A stretch of DNA of 64,000 bases, taken from VRUE01 sp963715455. Its GTDB lineage: Bacteria; Actinomycetota; Thermoleophilia; Solirubrobacterales; 70-9. Each line of letters begins with the position of its first letter. Position 1 is the stretch's first letter. The stretch lies in NCBI GenBank assembly GCA_963715455.1, contig OY970245.1, positions 1,178,001 through 1,242,000 of the forward strand. Reading direction: 5' to 3'. This document shows positions 33,976-41,975 of the stretch, piece by piece. A program made the position numbers and the translations under genes. The notes under the pieces are model-generated. The model was not told the DNA's origin, searched no databases, and worked only from the letters and a program-made list of their open reading frames with translations.

Positions 33976-34929
33976 GTGATTAGCTCTAGAAGGCTCGTGG
34001 TCCTCGCCTCCGTTGCCGCCTTGGCGATCGGGGTCGCGGCCTGCGGCAGCAGCGACGACGAAGCGACCGGCGGCAGCAGCGACCTGTCGGGTTCGATTCG
34101 CATCGACGGCTCGAGCACGGTGGCGCCGCTCACCGAGGCGGTCGCCGAGCAGTTCGAATCGGAGAACTCCGGCGTCAAGGTGACGGTCGGTACCTCCGGC
34201 ACCGGCGGCGGCTTCGAAAAGTTCTGCGCCGGCGAGACCTCGATCTCCGATGCCTCCCGCGCGATCGAGCCCGAAGAGGTCGAAGCCTGCGAGAAGCAGG
34301 GCATCACCTATGAGGAGGTGCGGGTTGCCACCGACGCCCTGACCCTCGTCGTCAACCCTGAGAACCCAGTCAACTGCCTCACGGTCGAGCAGCTCAACGC
34401 GATCTGGGGCCCGGACTCGAAGATCTCCAACTGGAGCGAAGTCCCCGATCTCAAAGAGGACTTCGACGAGGAGCTGCAGCTTTTCGGCCCGGGTACGGAC
34501 TCCGGCACCTTCGACTACTTCACCGAAGAAATCAACGGTGAGGAGGGCGCCTCGCGCAAGGACTACAACAACGTCGGCGAGAACGACAACGCCACGGTCA
34601 CCGGCGTCGAGGGCGCCCCCGGCGGCATGGGCTACTTCGGCTACTCCTTCTACCAGGAGAACGAAGGCGCTCTCAAGGCACTCGAAGTCGACGGCGGCAA
34701 AGGCTGCGTCGCGCCTTCGGCCGAAACCGCTCAGAACGACGAATACGTGCCGCTCAGCCGGCCGCTCTTCATCTACCCGAGCGGCGAAGCGCTGGAAAAG
34801 CCAGAGGTCAAGGCGTTCGTCGACTACTACCTCGACAACGTCAACGAAGTGGCCGAAGCGGTCGGCTTCATCCCGCTGACCGAAGAGCAGCTGGAAGCGT
34901 CCAAGAACGCGACGGCGAAACTCGGCTAG
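33976..34929 (+). CDS. pstS: Phosphate ABC transporter substrate-binding lipoprotein PstS
   Basis: 317 residues from GTG 33976, six bases after a strong AAGGAG. Lipoprotein signal with lipobox AIGVAAC (lipidated Cys about residue 23). Phosphate-binding motifs are IRIDGSSTVAPLTEA, VGTSGTGGGFEKFC, ISDASRAIEPEE and GPGTDSGTFDYFTE. It captures Pi for PstCAB under starvation. Confidence 0.96.
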   Translation: MISSRRLVVLASVAALAIGVAACGSSDDEATGGSSDLSGSIRIDGSSTVAPLTEAVAEQFESENSGVKVTVGTSGTGGGFEKFCAGETSISDASRAIEPEEVEACEKQGITYEEVRVATDALTLVVNPENPVNCLTVEQLNAIWGPDSKISNWSEVPDLKEDFDEELQLFGPGTDSGTFDYFTEEINGEEGASRKDYNNVGENDNATVTGVEGAPGGMGYFGYSFYQENEGALKALEVDGGKGCVAPSAETAQNDEYVPLSRPLFIYPSGEALEKPEVKAFVDYYLDNVNEVAEAVGFIPLTEEQLEASKNATAKLG

Positions 34930-34933
34930 CCGG

Positions 34934-35854
34934 TTGCTGCTGCAGGATTCCAAGCCGCGTTACGGCGAGAAGGCCATCCAAGGCCTTCTCGCCGCCTGCG
35001 GCATCCTCTCCGTCCTCACCACGACGGCGATCGTCTTCTCTCTGCTCGGCCCGATGATCGGTTTCTTCGAGATTGTCCCGGCCAAGGAGTTCTTCTTCGG
35101 CATCGACTGGACGCCCCAGTTCGAGCCGCCCAGCTTCGGCGTGCTGGCAATCGTCGCCGGCACCCTCAACGTGACGCTCTGGGCGATGCTCTTCGCGATC
35201 CCGATCGGCCTCGGTACCGCCGTCTATCTCAGCGAGTACGCCAGCCCGCGGGTACGCAAGACGGTCAAGCCGGTGCTCGAGGTTCTCGCCGGCATCCCCA
35301 CCGTGGCGATCGGCATCTTCGCCCTCACCTTCATCCTGCCCGAGATCATCCAGCCGCTCTGGCCGGGCGAGTTCCTCGGCGGCGCCGTCGGCAAGCCGTT
35401 CATGGCGCTTGCTGCCAGTCTCGGCCTGGGCCTGATGGTGGTGCCGATCATCGCCTCGATCTCCGACGACGCGATGTCGGCCGTGCCCCGCGGCCTGCGC
35501 GAGGGCGCCTACGCGCTCGGCGCGACTCGGGCCAAGGTGGCGGTGCGGGTGATCTTCCCGGCGGCGCTCTCTGGCATCGTCGCCTCGGTGGTGCTGGCGA
35601 TCTCGCGCGCTCTCGGTGAGACGATGATCGTCCTCATCGCCGGCGGCTCGACCCCGAACTTCACCCTCAACCCGGTCGAATCGATCCAAACGATGACCGC
35701 CTATATCGCCACCACGGCGACCGGTGACATCTCGACCGGCTCGCTCGACTACAAGTCGGTCTTCGCCGTCGGCGCCGTGCTCTTCGTCATCACGTTGGCG
35801 ATGAACGCGATCAGCATCAGGCTGACCCGCAAGTACCGCGAGGTCTACGAGTGA
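34934..35854 (+). CDS. pstC: Phosphate ABC transporter permease PstC
   Basis: 306 residues from TTG 34934, four bases after pstS. Six membrane segments; the EAA-type loop reads GLREGAYALGATRAKVAVRVIFPAAL. It is the inner-membrane channel half paired with PstA. Confidence 0.94.
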   Translation: MLLQDSKPRYGEKAIQGLLAACGILSVLTTTAIVFSLLGPMIGFFEIVPAKEFFFGIDWTPQFEPPSFGVLAIVAGTLNVTLWAMLFAIPIGLGTAVYLSEYASPRVRKTVKPVLEVLAGIPTVAIGIFALTFILPEIIQPLWPGEFLGGAVGKPFMALAASLGLGLMVVPIIASISDDAMSAVPRGLREGAYALGATRAKVAVRVIFPAALSGIVASVVLAISRALGETMIVLIAGGSTPNFTLNPVESIQTMTAYIATTATGDISTGSLDYKSVFAVGAVLFVITLAMNAISIRLTRKYREVYE

Positions 35855-36795
35855 GCGACGAGCCGGGGGCGGTGGCGCCCCGCAACCGCCTGGCGATCGC
35901 CGGCGCTCGCGCGACCACCGCGGCGATGCTGCGCGACCAGCCGCGCGGCGACGTGATCCGCAACGCGGCCTTTGCCGGCCTGCTGCTGCTTGCCGTCGTC
36001 ATCGCCCTCGCCGGGCTGCTCGCCCTGCTGATCCAGGCCTTCGTCGAGGGCGCCCCGGCGCTCAGCCCCGATCTGATCACCAACCCGCCCTCGACGATCT
36101 TCCCGGAGAAAGCCGGCTTCCGGCCGGCGATCATCGGTTCGCTGGAGCTGATCGCCGGGGTGATCGTCTTCGTCGTGCCGGTCGGCATCGGCGCTGCGAT
36201 CTACCTCGAGGAGTACGCCGACAAGACCCGCTGGTGGAACCGGCTGATCGAGGTCAACATCCAGAACCTGGCGGCGGTGCCCTCGATCATCTACGGCATC
36301 CTCGGCCTGGCCTTCATCGTGCGCGGCCCGCTCGACCTCGGCTTCATCCTCGTCGCCGGCTCGCTCACCTTGGCCCTGCTGGTGCTGCCGATGGTGATCA
36401 TCGTCGCCCGCGAGGCGATCAAGGCGGTGCCCGACTCGATCCGCCAGGGATCGCTGGCGCTGGGCGCGACGAAGTGGCAGACGATCCGCAGCCAGGTGCT
36501 GCCGGCCTCGATACCGGGAATCGCGACCGGCGTGATCCTCGCTGTCTCGCGTGCCCTGGGCGAGACGGCGCCGCTGCTGCTGGTTGGCGCCACCGTCTTC
36601 GTCACCTTCGACCCGACCCCGTTCTCGCCCGACGGCTACTCGGCGATGCCGGTGCAGATCTTCAACTACGCGCTGCGCCCCCAGGATGAGTTCCAGGCGC
36701 TCGCCTTCGCCGGGATCATCGTCCTGCTCGCCGTGCTGCTGGTGATGAACTCCTTCGCGATCTGGCTACGAAATCGTTACGAGCAGCGCTGGTAG
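35851..36795 (+). CDS. pstA: Phosphate ABC transporter permease PstA
   Basis: 314 residues; its GTG overlaps the pstC stop (GTGA). Six membrane segments, with the EAA loop SIRQGSLALGATKWQTIRSQVLPAS. The cytosolic N-terminus is about 40 residues longer than a minimal PstA. Confidence 0.94.
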   Translation: MSDEPGAVAPRNRLAIAGARATTAAMLRDQPRGDVIRNAAFAGLLLLAVVIALAGLLALLIQAFVEGAPALSPDLITNPPSTIFPEKAGFRPAIIGSLELIAGVIVFVVPVGIGAAIYLEEYADKTRWWNRLIEVNIQNLAAVPSIIYGILGLAFIVRGPLDLGFILVAGSLTLALLVLPMVIIVAREAIKAVPDSIRQGSLALGATKWQTIRSQVLPASIPGIATGVILAVSRALGETAPLLLVGATVFVTFDPTPFSPDGYSAMPVQIFNYALRPQDEFQALAFAGIIVLLAVLLVMNSFAIWLRNRYEQRW

Positions 36796-36805
36796 GTGGG
36801 CTAGG

Positions 36806-37711
36806 GTGAGCGAGAAGATGGCGCAAGGCGAAGGCAGAGCCGAGAGCGGACGCGAGATACGTGAGGCGGCCGCGGCGCGGGCGGGCATTGCCGTGCGGCC
36901 GGACGAGTTCCAGCACCGGGGCGGCAGCAGCAAGGAGAAGGTCTTCGAGCTGAAGGGCGTCGACGTGCGCTATAGCGGCGTCGCCGCGGTGAAGAGCATC
37001 TCGATGGACATCCACCGCAAGGACGTGACCGCGATGATCGGCCCCTCGGGCTGCGGCAAGAGCACCCTGCTGCGCTGCCTCAATCGCATGAACGATCTGA
37101 TCCCCGGGGCCGAAGTGCAGGGCGAGCTGCTCTACCACGGCGAGGACCTCTACGGGCCGCAGGTCGACCCGGTCCAGGTGCGCAAGCTGATCGGCATGGT
37201 CTTCCAGAAGCCCAACCCGTTCCCGAAGTCGATCTACGACAACGTCGCCTTCGGCCCGCGCATCCTCGGCCGCAAGGACGACCTCGACGCGACGGTGGAG
37301 AAAGCGCTGCGCGGCGCGGCACTTTGGGATGAGGTCAAGGACCGCCTCGACAGCAACGCCTTCGGCCTCTCGGGCGGCCAGCAGCAGCGCCTTTGCATCG
37401 CCCGCTGCATCGCCGTTCAGCCCGACACGATCCTCATGGACGAGCCCTGCTCGGCGCTCGACCCGATCTCGACCGGCAAGATCGAGGATCTGATGATCGA
37501 GCTGAAGCAGGAATTCTCGATCGTCATCGTCACCCACAACATGCAGCAGGCGGCGCGCGTCTCCGACCGCACCGCCTTCCTCATGGTCGAGCTCGACGCC
37601 GACGAGGACAACCGCTGGGGCCGCTTGGTCGAGTACGACGAGACGGAAAAGATCTTCACCAACCCGCGGGACCAGCGAACGGAGGACTACGTCTCCGGCA
37701 AGGTGGGTTGA
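36806..37711 (+). CDS. pstB: Phosphate ABC transporter ATPase PstB
   Basis: 301 residues. Walker A GPSGCGKST, Q-loop VFQKPNPFPKSIYDNVAFGPR (PstB hallmark), signature LSGGQQQRLCIARCIA, Walker B ILMDEPCSALDP, switch THNMQQAARVSDR. The N-terminus carries about 45 extra residues, so an internal start is possible. The stop overlaps the phoU start by one base (TGATG). Confidence 0.95.
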   Translation: MSEKMAQGEGRAESGREIREAAAARAGIAVRPDEFQHRGGSSKEKVFELKGVDVRYSGVAAVKSISMDIHRKDVTAMIGPSGCGKSTLLRCLNRMNDLIPGAEVQGELLYHGEDLYGPQVDPVQVRKLIGMVFQKPNPFPKSIYDNVAFGPRILGRKDDLDATVEKALRGAALWDEVKDRLDSNAFGLSGGQQQRLCIARCIAVQPDTILMDEPCSALDPISTGKIEDLMIELKQEFSIVIVTHNMQQAARVSDRTAFLMVELDADEDNRWGRLVEYDETEKIFTNPRDQRTEDYVSGKVG

Positions 37712-38400
37712 TGGCTCCGATCGAAACCCGGGTCCAGTACCAGGAAGACCTGGAGCGGCTGGAGGCGAGCGCGCTCGGCGGGCTCGACCTGGTCAGTGCC
37801 GCCCTCGGGCGCACGATGGAAGCGGTCGAGCACCAGGACGTCGAGCTGGCCCAGCTGGTGATCGCCGACGACGACCGCATCGACGGTCGCTACCTGGAGG
37901 TGCACCAGGCGCTGATCACGCTACTGGCGACGCAGTCGCCGGTGGCCACCGACCTGCGTCTCATCTCCGCTCTGCTGCATGTGTTGAAGAACGTCGAGCG
38001 CATGGGCGACCAGTGCGTCAACGTCTGCAAGCTGCTGCCGCTGAGCGGCAACGAGCCGCCCGCCGACCAGGAGATGGTCAAGCGCATCCTCACCATGGGC
38101 GGGCAGGCCAAGACCCTGATCAGCCAGTCAAAGCGCGCCTTCGAAGGCCGCGACATCGAACTGGCACGCGACCTGGTCCGCCAGGACGACGTCGTCGACA
38201 ACCTCAACCGCGAGTGCTTTCGCCTGGCGCTCGAGATCGGCGACGACGCCGACAAGCGCGAGTGGGCGATGACGATGCTGCTGGCGGCACGGGCGATCGA
38301 GCGGATCGGCGACAACGCGGTCGATATCGGCGAGCAGGTCGCCTTCGTCGTCACGGGGCTGTTCAGGGAGTTCGAGGACGCCTCGCATCCGACGTCTTAG
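37711..38400 (+). CDS. phoU: Phosphate signalling protein PhoU
   Basis: 229 residues forming two three-helix PhoU repeats (VATDLRLISALLHVLKNVERMGDQCVNV and REWAMTMLLAARAIERIGDNAVDIGEQVAF, each with the acidic ExxxD metal motif). It links PstSCAB activity to the kinase and regulator. Last gene of the pst operon; a large hairpin starts two bases after its stop. Confidence 0.95.
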   Translation: MAPIETRVQYQEDLERLEASALGGLDLVSAALGRTMEAVEHQDVELAQLVIADDDRIDGRYLEVHQALITLLATQSPVATDLRLISALLHVLKNVERMGDQCVNVCKLLPLSGNEPPADQEMVKRILTMGGQAKTLISQSKRAFEGRDIELARDLVRQDDVVDNLNRECFRLALEIGDDADKREWAMTMLLAARAIERIGDNAVDIGEQVAFVVTGLFREFEDASHPTS

Positions 38401-38401
38401 G

Positions 38402-38485
38402 CGCGCGGGTCCTGTCCCGTGGCAGGGGGGCCTGCGGGCGAGGTTTACGTCCTCGACCCCCCTGCCACGGGGGGCCACCCGCGCG
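38402..38485. terminator. Large hairpin after phoU
   Basis: Outer arms CGCGCGGGT/ACCCGCGCG (38402-38410, 38477-38485), inner 14-bp perfect arms CCGTGGCAGGGGGG (38417-38430) with 38457-38470, and a further CGAGG/CCTCG at the tip. It can form a near-continuous hairpin of about 84 nt that separates the pst operon from the ppx gene. No U-tract. Confidence 0.65.
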
Positions 38486-38533
38486 AGAGACGGTTGAGAT
38501 CCGCGCCGTTTGGGAATATCCAGGACTGTCCCC

Positions 38534-39442
38534 ATGACGCTCTGCGCCGCCATAGATATTGGGTCCAACACGACGCGAGTCTTGGTTGCTGAGCCGATGG
38601 ATGGCCAGCTGAAGAAGGTGATGGAGCAGCGGGCCTATACGCGGATCAATAAGGCGATTGATGGCGACGGCGCGATCCGTGTCGAAAAGGTGGACGAAGT
38701 CTGCGAGGTGGTGGCGACGCAAGTGCGCTTGGCGCGCGAGCTGGGCGCCGAGGAGATCCGCGCTGTGGCGACGGCCGCCGTGCGCGAGGCAAGCAATGGT
38801 GAGCAGGCCGCCGCGGCGATCAGCGCGGCGGCGGGGGTGCCGGTCGAGATCCTCAGCGATGAGGAGGAGGGTCGACTCTCCTTTATCGGCGCGACGAAGA
38901 CCCTTGGGCACCCCGTTGACGGCAGGGTTGGCGTGGTCGACGTCGGTGGTGGCTCGACCGAGGTAATCCTCGGCACGGTTCCCGGCGGCGCCGAGGAGGT
39001 GCGCTCCTGGAGAGTTGGCTCGGGAGTGTTGGCCGATGAGCTGATCTCCTCCGATCCGCCCTCGCCGGCCGAGATCCGCAAGGTGCGCGACCGCATCGAC
39101 GACATCTTCGCCGGAGTCGAGATCGAGCGTCCGGCGCAGGCGGTCGCCGTTGGCGGCAGCGCCACCTCGCTGCGCCGCCTAGTCGGCGCCGTGCTCGAAT
39201 ACGAGACGCTGGAGCGGGGCGTGCGGGTGCTCTGCGGCGATCCCGCTGCCGAGGTGGCTCGCCGCTTCGAGCTCGACCCCGAACGGGTGCGCATCCTCGC
39301 CACCGGCGTGCTGCTGCTTGAGAAGATCGCCGAGCTGCTCGGCCAGCCGTTGCAGATCGGCAAGGGCGGCCTGCGCGAGGGTGTGGTGCTCGATCTGCTC
39401 AACGGCAGTATCAACGGCTCGCCAGTCCGCCTCGCCGCTTAG
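38534..39442 (+). CDS. Ppx/GppA family phosphatase
   Basis: 302 residues from ATG 38534. Sugar-kinase/Hsp70-like fold: AAIDIGSNTTRVLVAE (phosphate 1), catalytic-region Glu in DEEEGRLSFIGA, VVDVGGGSTEVILG (phosphate 2) and AVGGSATSLRRLV. It lacks the extra C-terminal domain of long E. coli Ppx/GppA. Short forms in actinobacteria hydrolyse short polyphosphate or pppGpp; polyP is favoured by the adjacent CHAD and ppk genes. Confidence 0.9.
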   Translation: MTLCAAIDIGSNTTRVLVAEPMDGQLKKVMEQRAYTRINKAIDGDGAIRVEKVDEVCEVVATQVRLARELGAEEIRAVATAAVREASNGEQAAAAISAAAGVPVEILSDEEEGRLSFIGATKTLGHPVDGRVGVVDVGGGSTEVILGTVPGGAEEVRSWRVGSGVLADELISSDPPSPAEIRKVRDRIDDIFAGVEIERPAQAVAVGGSATSLRRLVGAVLEYETLERGVRVLCGDPAAEVARRFELDPERVRILATGVLLLEKIAELLGQPLQIGKGGLREGVVLDLLNGSINGSPVRLAA

Positions 39443-39473
39443 GCGCGCGGGTTCAGTCGGCTAGCCTGCGGCT

Positions 39474-39947
39474 GTGGCACGCGCGCGTCAGGTCGAGCTC
39501 GACTGCGAGGCGTCCTTCTCCGCCACGGCGGCGCAGGTGATTGAAGTGCGCGCGGCCGAGGTCTTTGAGCAAGCTCACGGAGCTCTCGACCTCGACGACG
39601 TCGAGCGCGTGCATGACATGCGCGTGGCGACGCGGCGACTGCGGGTCGCGCTCGAGGTCTTTCAGCCCTGCTTTCCGGCCAAGCCGCACCGCAAGGCACT
39701 GAAGCGAATTAAGGAGCTGGCCGATGCGCTCGGCCGGCGCCGTGATCTCGACGTGGAAATCGAGTTGCTGGAAGGGCTCGCCGCCGACGTGGACGACGCC
39801 GATCGGCCTGCCCTGATCAGTCTGATCAAGAGGCGACGAACGAAGCAGCGCCAGGCCAACGACGCCCTCGCTCCCTTCGTCGCGCGAAAACGACTAAAGA
39901 AGCTGCGCAAGCGCCTGGGCAAGCTGATCGAAAGGGCGCGCCAGTGA
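39474..39947 (+). CDS. CHAD-domain half protein, first
   Basis: 157 residues from GTG 39474, 31 bases after the Ppx gene. It has one CHAD four-helix repeat with the conserved basic His helix HDMRVATRRLR at about residue 47, then ADALGRRRDLDVE and a Lys/Arg-rich C-terminus. CHAD domains bind inorganic polyphosphate through these His/Arg/Lys residues. A full CHAD has two such repeats on one chain; here the second is the next gene, which overlaps by 4 bases. Confidence 0.85.
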   Translation: MARARQVELDCEASFSATAAQVIEVRAAEVFEQAHGALDLDDVERVHDMRVATRRLRVALEVFQPCFPAKPHRKALKRIKELADALGRRRDLDVEIELLEGLAADVDDADRPALISLIKRRRTKQRQANDALAPFVARKRLKKLRKRLGKLIERARQ

Positions 39948-40375
39948 AGGCGCGCAAGGTCGAGGGGCTCGACCCGAGCGCGCCGCTGGGCCCCAACGCC
40001 GCCCGCATCGTGCAGACCAGGCTCGAGGAGCTTCGCGCTCTCGGTGACCTGGCCTTGGCCCCGGGCGCGAGCGAGGCTCAGCACGACATGCGTATCGCTG
40101 CCAAGCGGCTGCGCTATGTACTGGAGATCGTTGCCCCTTGCTTCGGCGAGGAGGCGGGGGTCGCGCGCAAGGTCGCCAAGGAGCTGCAGACCGCGCTTGG
40201 TGATTTGCACGACTGCGATCTGATGCTTGCTCGCATCGAGGGCATCGAGTCACTCGAGGCAGTTCTGCGCGCCCGTCGCGATAGCTATTTCCATCGCTTC
40301 GTCGAGCTCTGGCAGGGCGCGGCCAGCAATGGCATCTGGGCCGCCCTCGAGAGCGCTATGGGTGTCGCTTCCTGA
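39944..40375 (+). CDS. CHAD-domain half protein, second
   Basis: 143 residues; GTG 39944 overlaps the first half's stop (GTGA). Second CHAD repeat with HDMRIAAKRLRY, again at about residue 47, then LQTALGDLHDCDLMLARIEG. The two halves have the size, order and motif spacing of one CHAD domain cut in the middle, with translational coupling that would give equal amounts for a heterodimer. The alternative is a recent stop in a fused gene; the overlapping start argues against simple decay. Confidence 0.85.
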   Translation: MKARKVEGLDPSAPLGPNAARIVQTRLEELRALGDLALAPGASEAQHDMRIAAKRLRYVLEIVAPCFGEEAGVARKVAKELQTALGDLHDCDLMLARIEGIESLEAVLRARRDSYFHRFVELWQGAASNGIWAALESAMGVAS

Positions 40376-40384
40376 TCGATCAGG
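40371..40384. promoter_or_regulatory. 14-bp perfect palindrome
   Basis: CCTGATCGATCAGG covers the stop of the second CHAD gene, 17 bases before the next start. Operator or accidental; no supporting signal. Confidence 0.3.
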
Positions 40385-40400
40385 TAAGTTTTCGCGCCTG

Positions 40401-41861
40401 GTGAGCAGCGCCCACTTCATCGAGTCCGCCCGGCGCCGTTGGCAACGGTTGCTAGTGCCGCTCGCTCTGGCCCTGGCGCTGCTCGCGCCGCCGGCCGAAG
40501 CTGGCGCTGCCGGTGACCCCAACGACTGGCTGGGGCGGGTGAACTTCATCCGGCTCGGCTCCGGCCTGACCCCGGTCGCCGACAACCCGAGCTGGAGCGC
40601 CGGGATTCTTGCCCATCTGCGCTATTTGCAGCTCACCCCGGACAGCTATCGGACGGGCCCTTACGCCAGTGCTCACACCGAGAACCCGGCCAGTCCCTAC
40701 TACACGCCGGAAGGTGCCAAAGAGGCAGAAAGCAGCAACCTCACCTACGGCCGGGAAAGCAATCTCGATGCGATCAACAGCTGGCTGACGGCGCCCTTCC
40801 ACGCGATGGGCATGCTCCGCCCCGGCCTCGAGCAGGTCGGCTTCGCTCGCGACCCGGTGGAGGGCGACGCCGGCCTCGACGTGATCAGTGGCCTAACCGG
40901 GTCCCCGGCGCCCCGCGACGTGTTCTTCCCGGGGCCGGGCAGCACCATTGACCTGCCACGCTTCGGCGGCGAGTCGCCCGACCCGATCGAGAGCTGCACC
41001 GCTCAACATCCGGGTGCCGACTACAGCTCGGCCGGTCTGCCGCTCATCGCGTTGCTCGCCGAAATGCCGGACCCGGGCCTGGCGGCGACGCTGACCCAGC
41101 CCGATGGCCAGCGGATCGCCAGTAGCGGCAACGACCTCTGCTTGATTACCGCCGCCACCTATGTAAGCACGGACCCGGTCTACGGGCCTTCAGGCAAAGC
41201 CGTCCTCTCGGCCGACAACGGCGTGGTGGTGGTTCCCCGGACACCGCTGAGGAAAGGCACCTACACGGTCGAGCTCACCCAGCCGGGACGACCGAGCTTG
41301 AGCTGGAGCTTCCTCAGCGAACCACCGCCGACACCGGCTGAGGTGCTGAGCATCCGTTACGGCTGTAGCTGGTCACGAGTCGCCTCCGGCCGGGTCAGGC
41401 TGCGGGTCCGCAATCCGATCGCCGATGGCGCCGGGGACGTGCGCTACCTGATCAGCCTGGGCGGGCCGCAGCGAGTCGTGGACCTCGGCGACGGGGAGAG
41501 TGTCACCCTGGGAATCGGCCACGTCCGGGCTGGGCGCCAGAAACTGCTGGTCAACGGCAGCGACGGGACGCAGCGCACGGATCTATTCACCATTCGCCGT
41601 TGCCCTGCCCACAGCGCGGTGCGGGTGCGGTTCGCGCGGGTGCGGCCGCCGTACCGGTCAGTGCGAGTCCTGCTCGACAACTCGCGCAATCGCGGGCCGG
41701 TCACCTTCAAGGTGAAGGCAAGTGGTGCAAGGAGTCACGCGTACAGGGTTGGCGGAGGAAGCCGCAAGCGCGTCAGCGCTCCACTGCGCGTTCAGGGAAG
41801 AACCCTGTTGGTGGTCAAGGCGGCGGGCCGCAGCATCGCCCGTTCCTCTTACCAGCGCTAG
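40401..41861 (+). CDS. Secreted CAP/SCP-like domain protein
   Basis: 486 residues from GTG 40401. Signal peptide (LLVPLALALALLAPPAEAGAA). The N-terminal part looks like a CAP (cysteine-rich secretory/SCP) domain: VNFIRLGSGLTPVADNPSWSAGILAHLRYL, AHTENPASPYYTPEGAKEAESSNL, WLTAPFHAMGMLRPGLEQVGFA. The rest (about 230-486) is beta-rich, with Ig-like stretches and a basic C-terminus. CAP domains bind lipids or act on the envelope; the role here is unknown. Confidence 0.75.
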   Translation: MSSAHFIESARRRWQRLLVPLALALALLAPPAEAGAAGDPNDWLGRVNFIRLGSGLTPVADNPSWSAGILAHLRYLQLTPDSYRTGPYASAHTENPASPYYTPEGAKEAESSNLTYGRESNLDAINSWLTAPFHAMGMLRPGLEQVGFARDPVEGDAGLDVISGLTGSPAPRDVFFPGPGSTIDLPRFGGESPDPIESCTAQHPGADYSSAGLPLIALLAEMPDPGLAATLTQPDGQRIASSGNDLCLITAATYVSTDPVYGPSGKAVLSADNGVVVVPRTPLRKGTYTVELTQPGRPSLSWSFLSEPPPTPAEVLSIRYGCSWSRVASGRVRLRVRNPIADGAGDVRYLISLGGPQRVVDLGDGESVTLGIGHVRAGRQKLLVNGSDGTQRTDLFTIRRCPAHSAVRVRFARVRPPYRSVRVLLDNSRNRGPVTFKVKASGARSHAYRVGGGSRKRVSAPLRVQGRTLLVVKAAGRSIARSSYQR

Positions 41862-41872
41862 CAACTGGCGAC

Positions 41873-41911
41873 GGTCACCGGATGTTCACGCGCGGTTCCC
41901 AGGCCGTTCAC
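41873..41911 (+). promoter_or_regulatory. PHO box, four half-sites
   Basis: GGTCAC (41873), GTTCAC (41884), GTTCCC (41895) and GTTCAC (41906) start exactly 11 bases apart, matching the direct-repeat PHO box known from Streptomyces PhoP. It ends 64 bases before the likely start of the PHP-glycosyltransferase gene. This is the best PHO box in the window and predicts control of the whole downstream ppk-pit operon by phosphate. Confidence 0.78.
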
Positions 41912-41975
41912 AAGTTTTCCCTGCCCATGGCGAAGTCTGGGGACGAACGAAATGGACGAAATAAGGGAGACGTCG

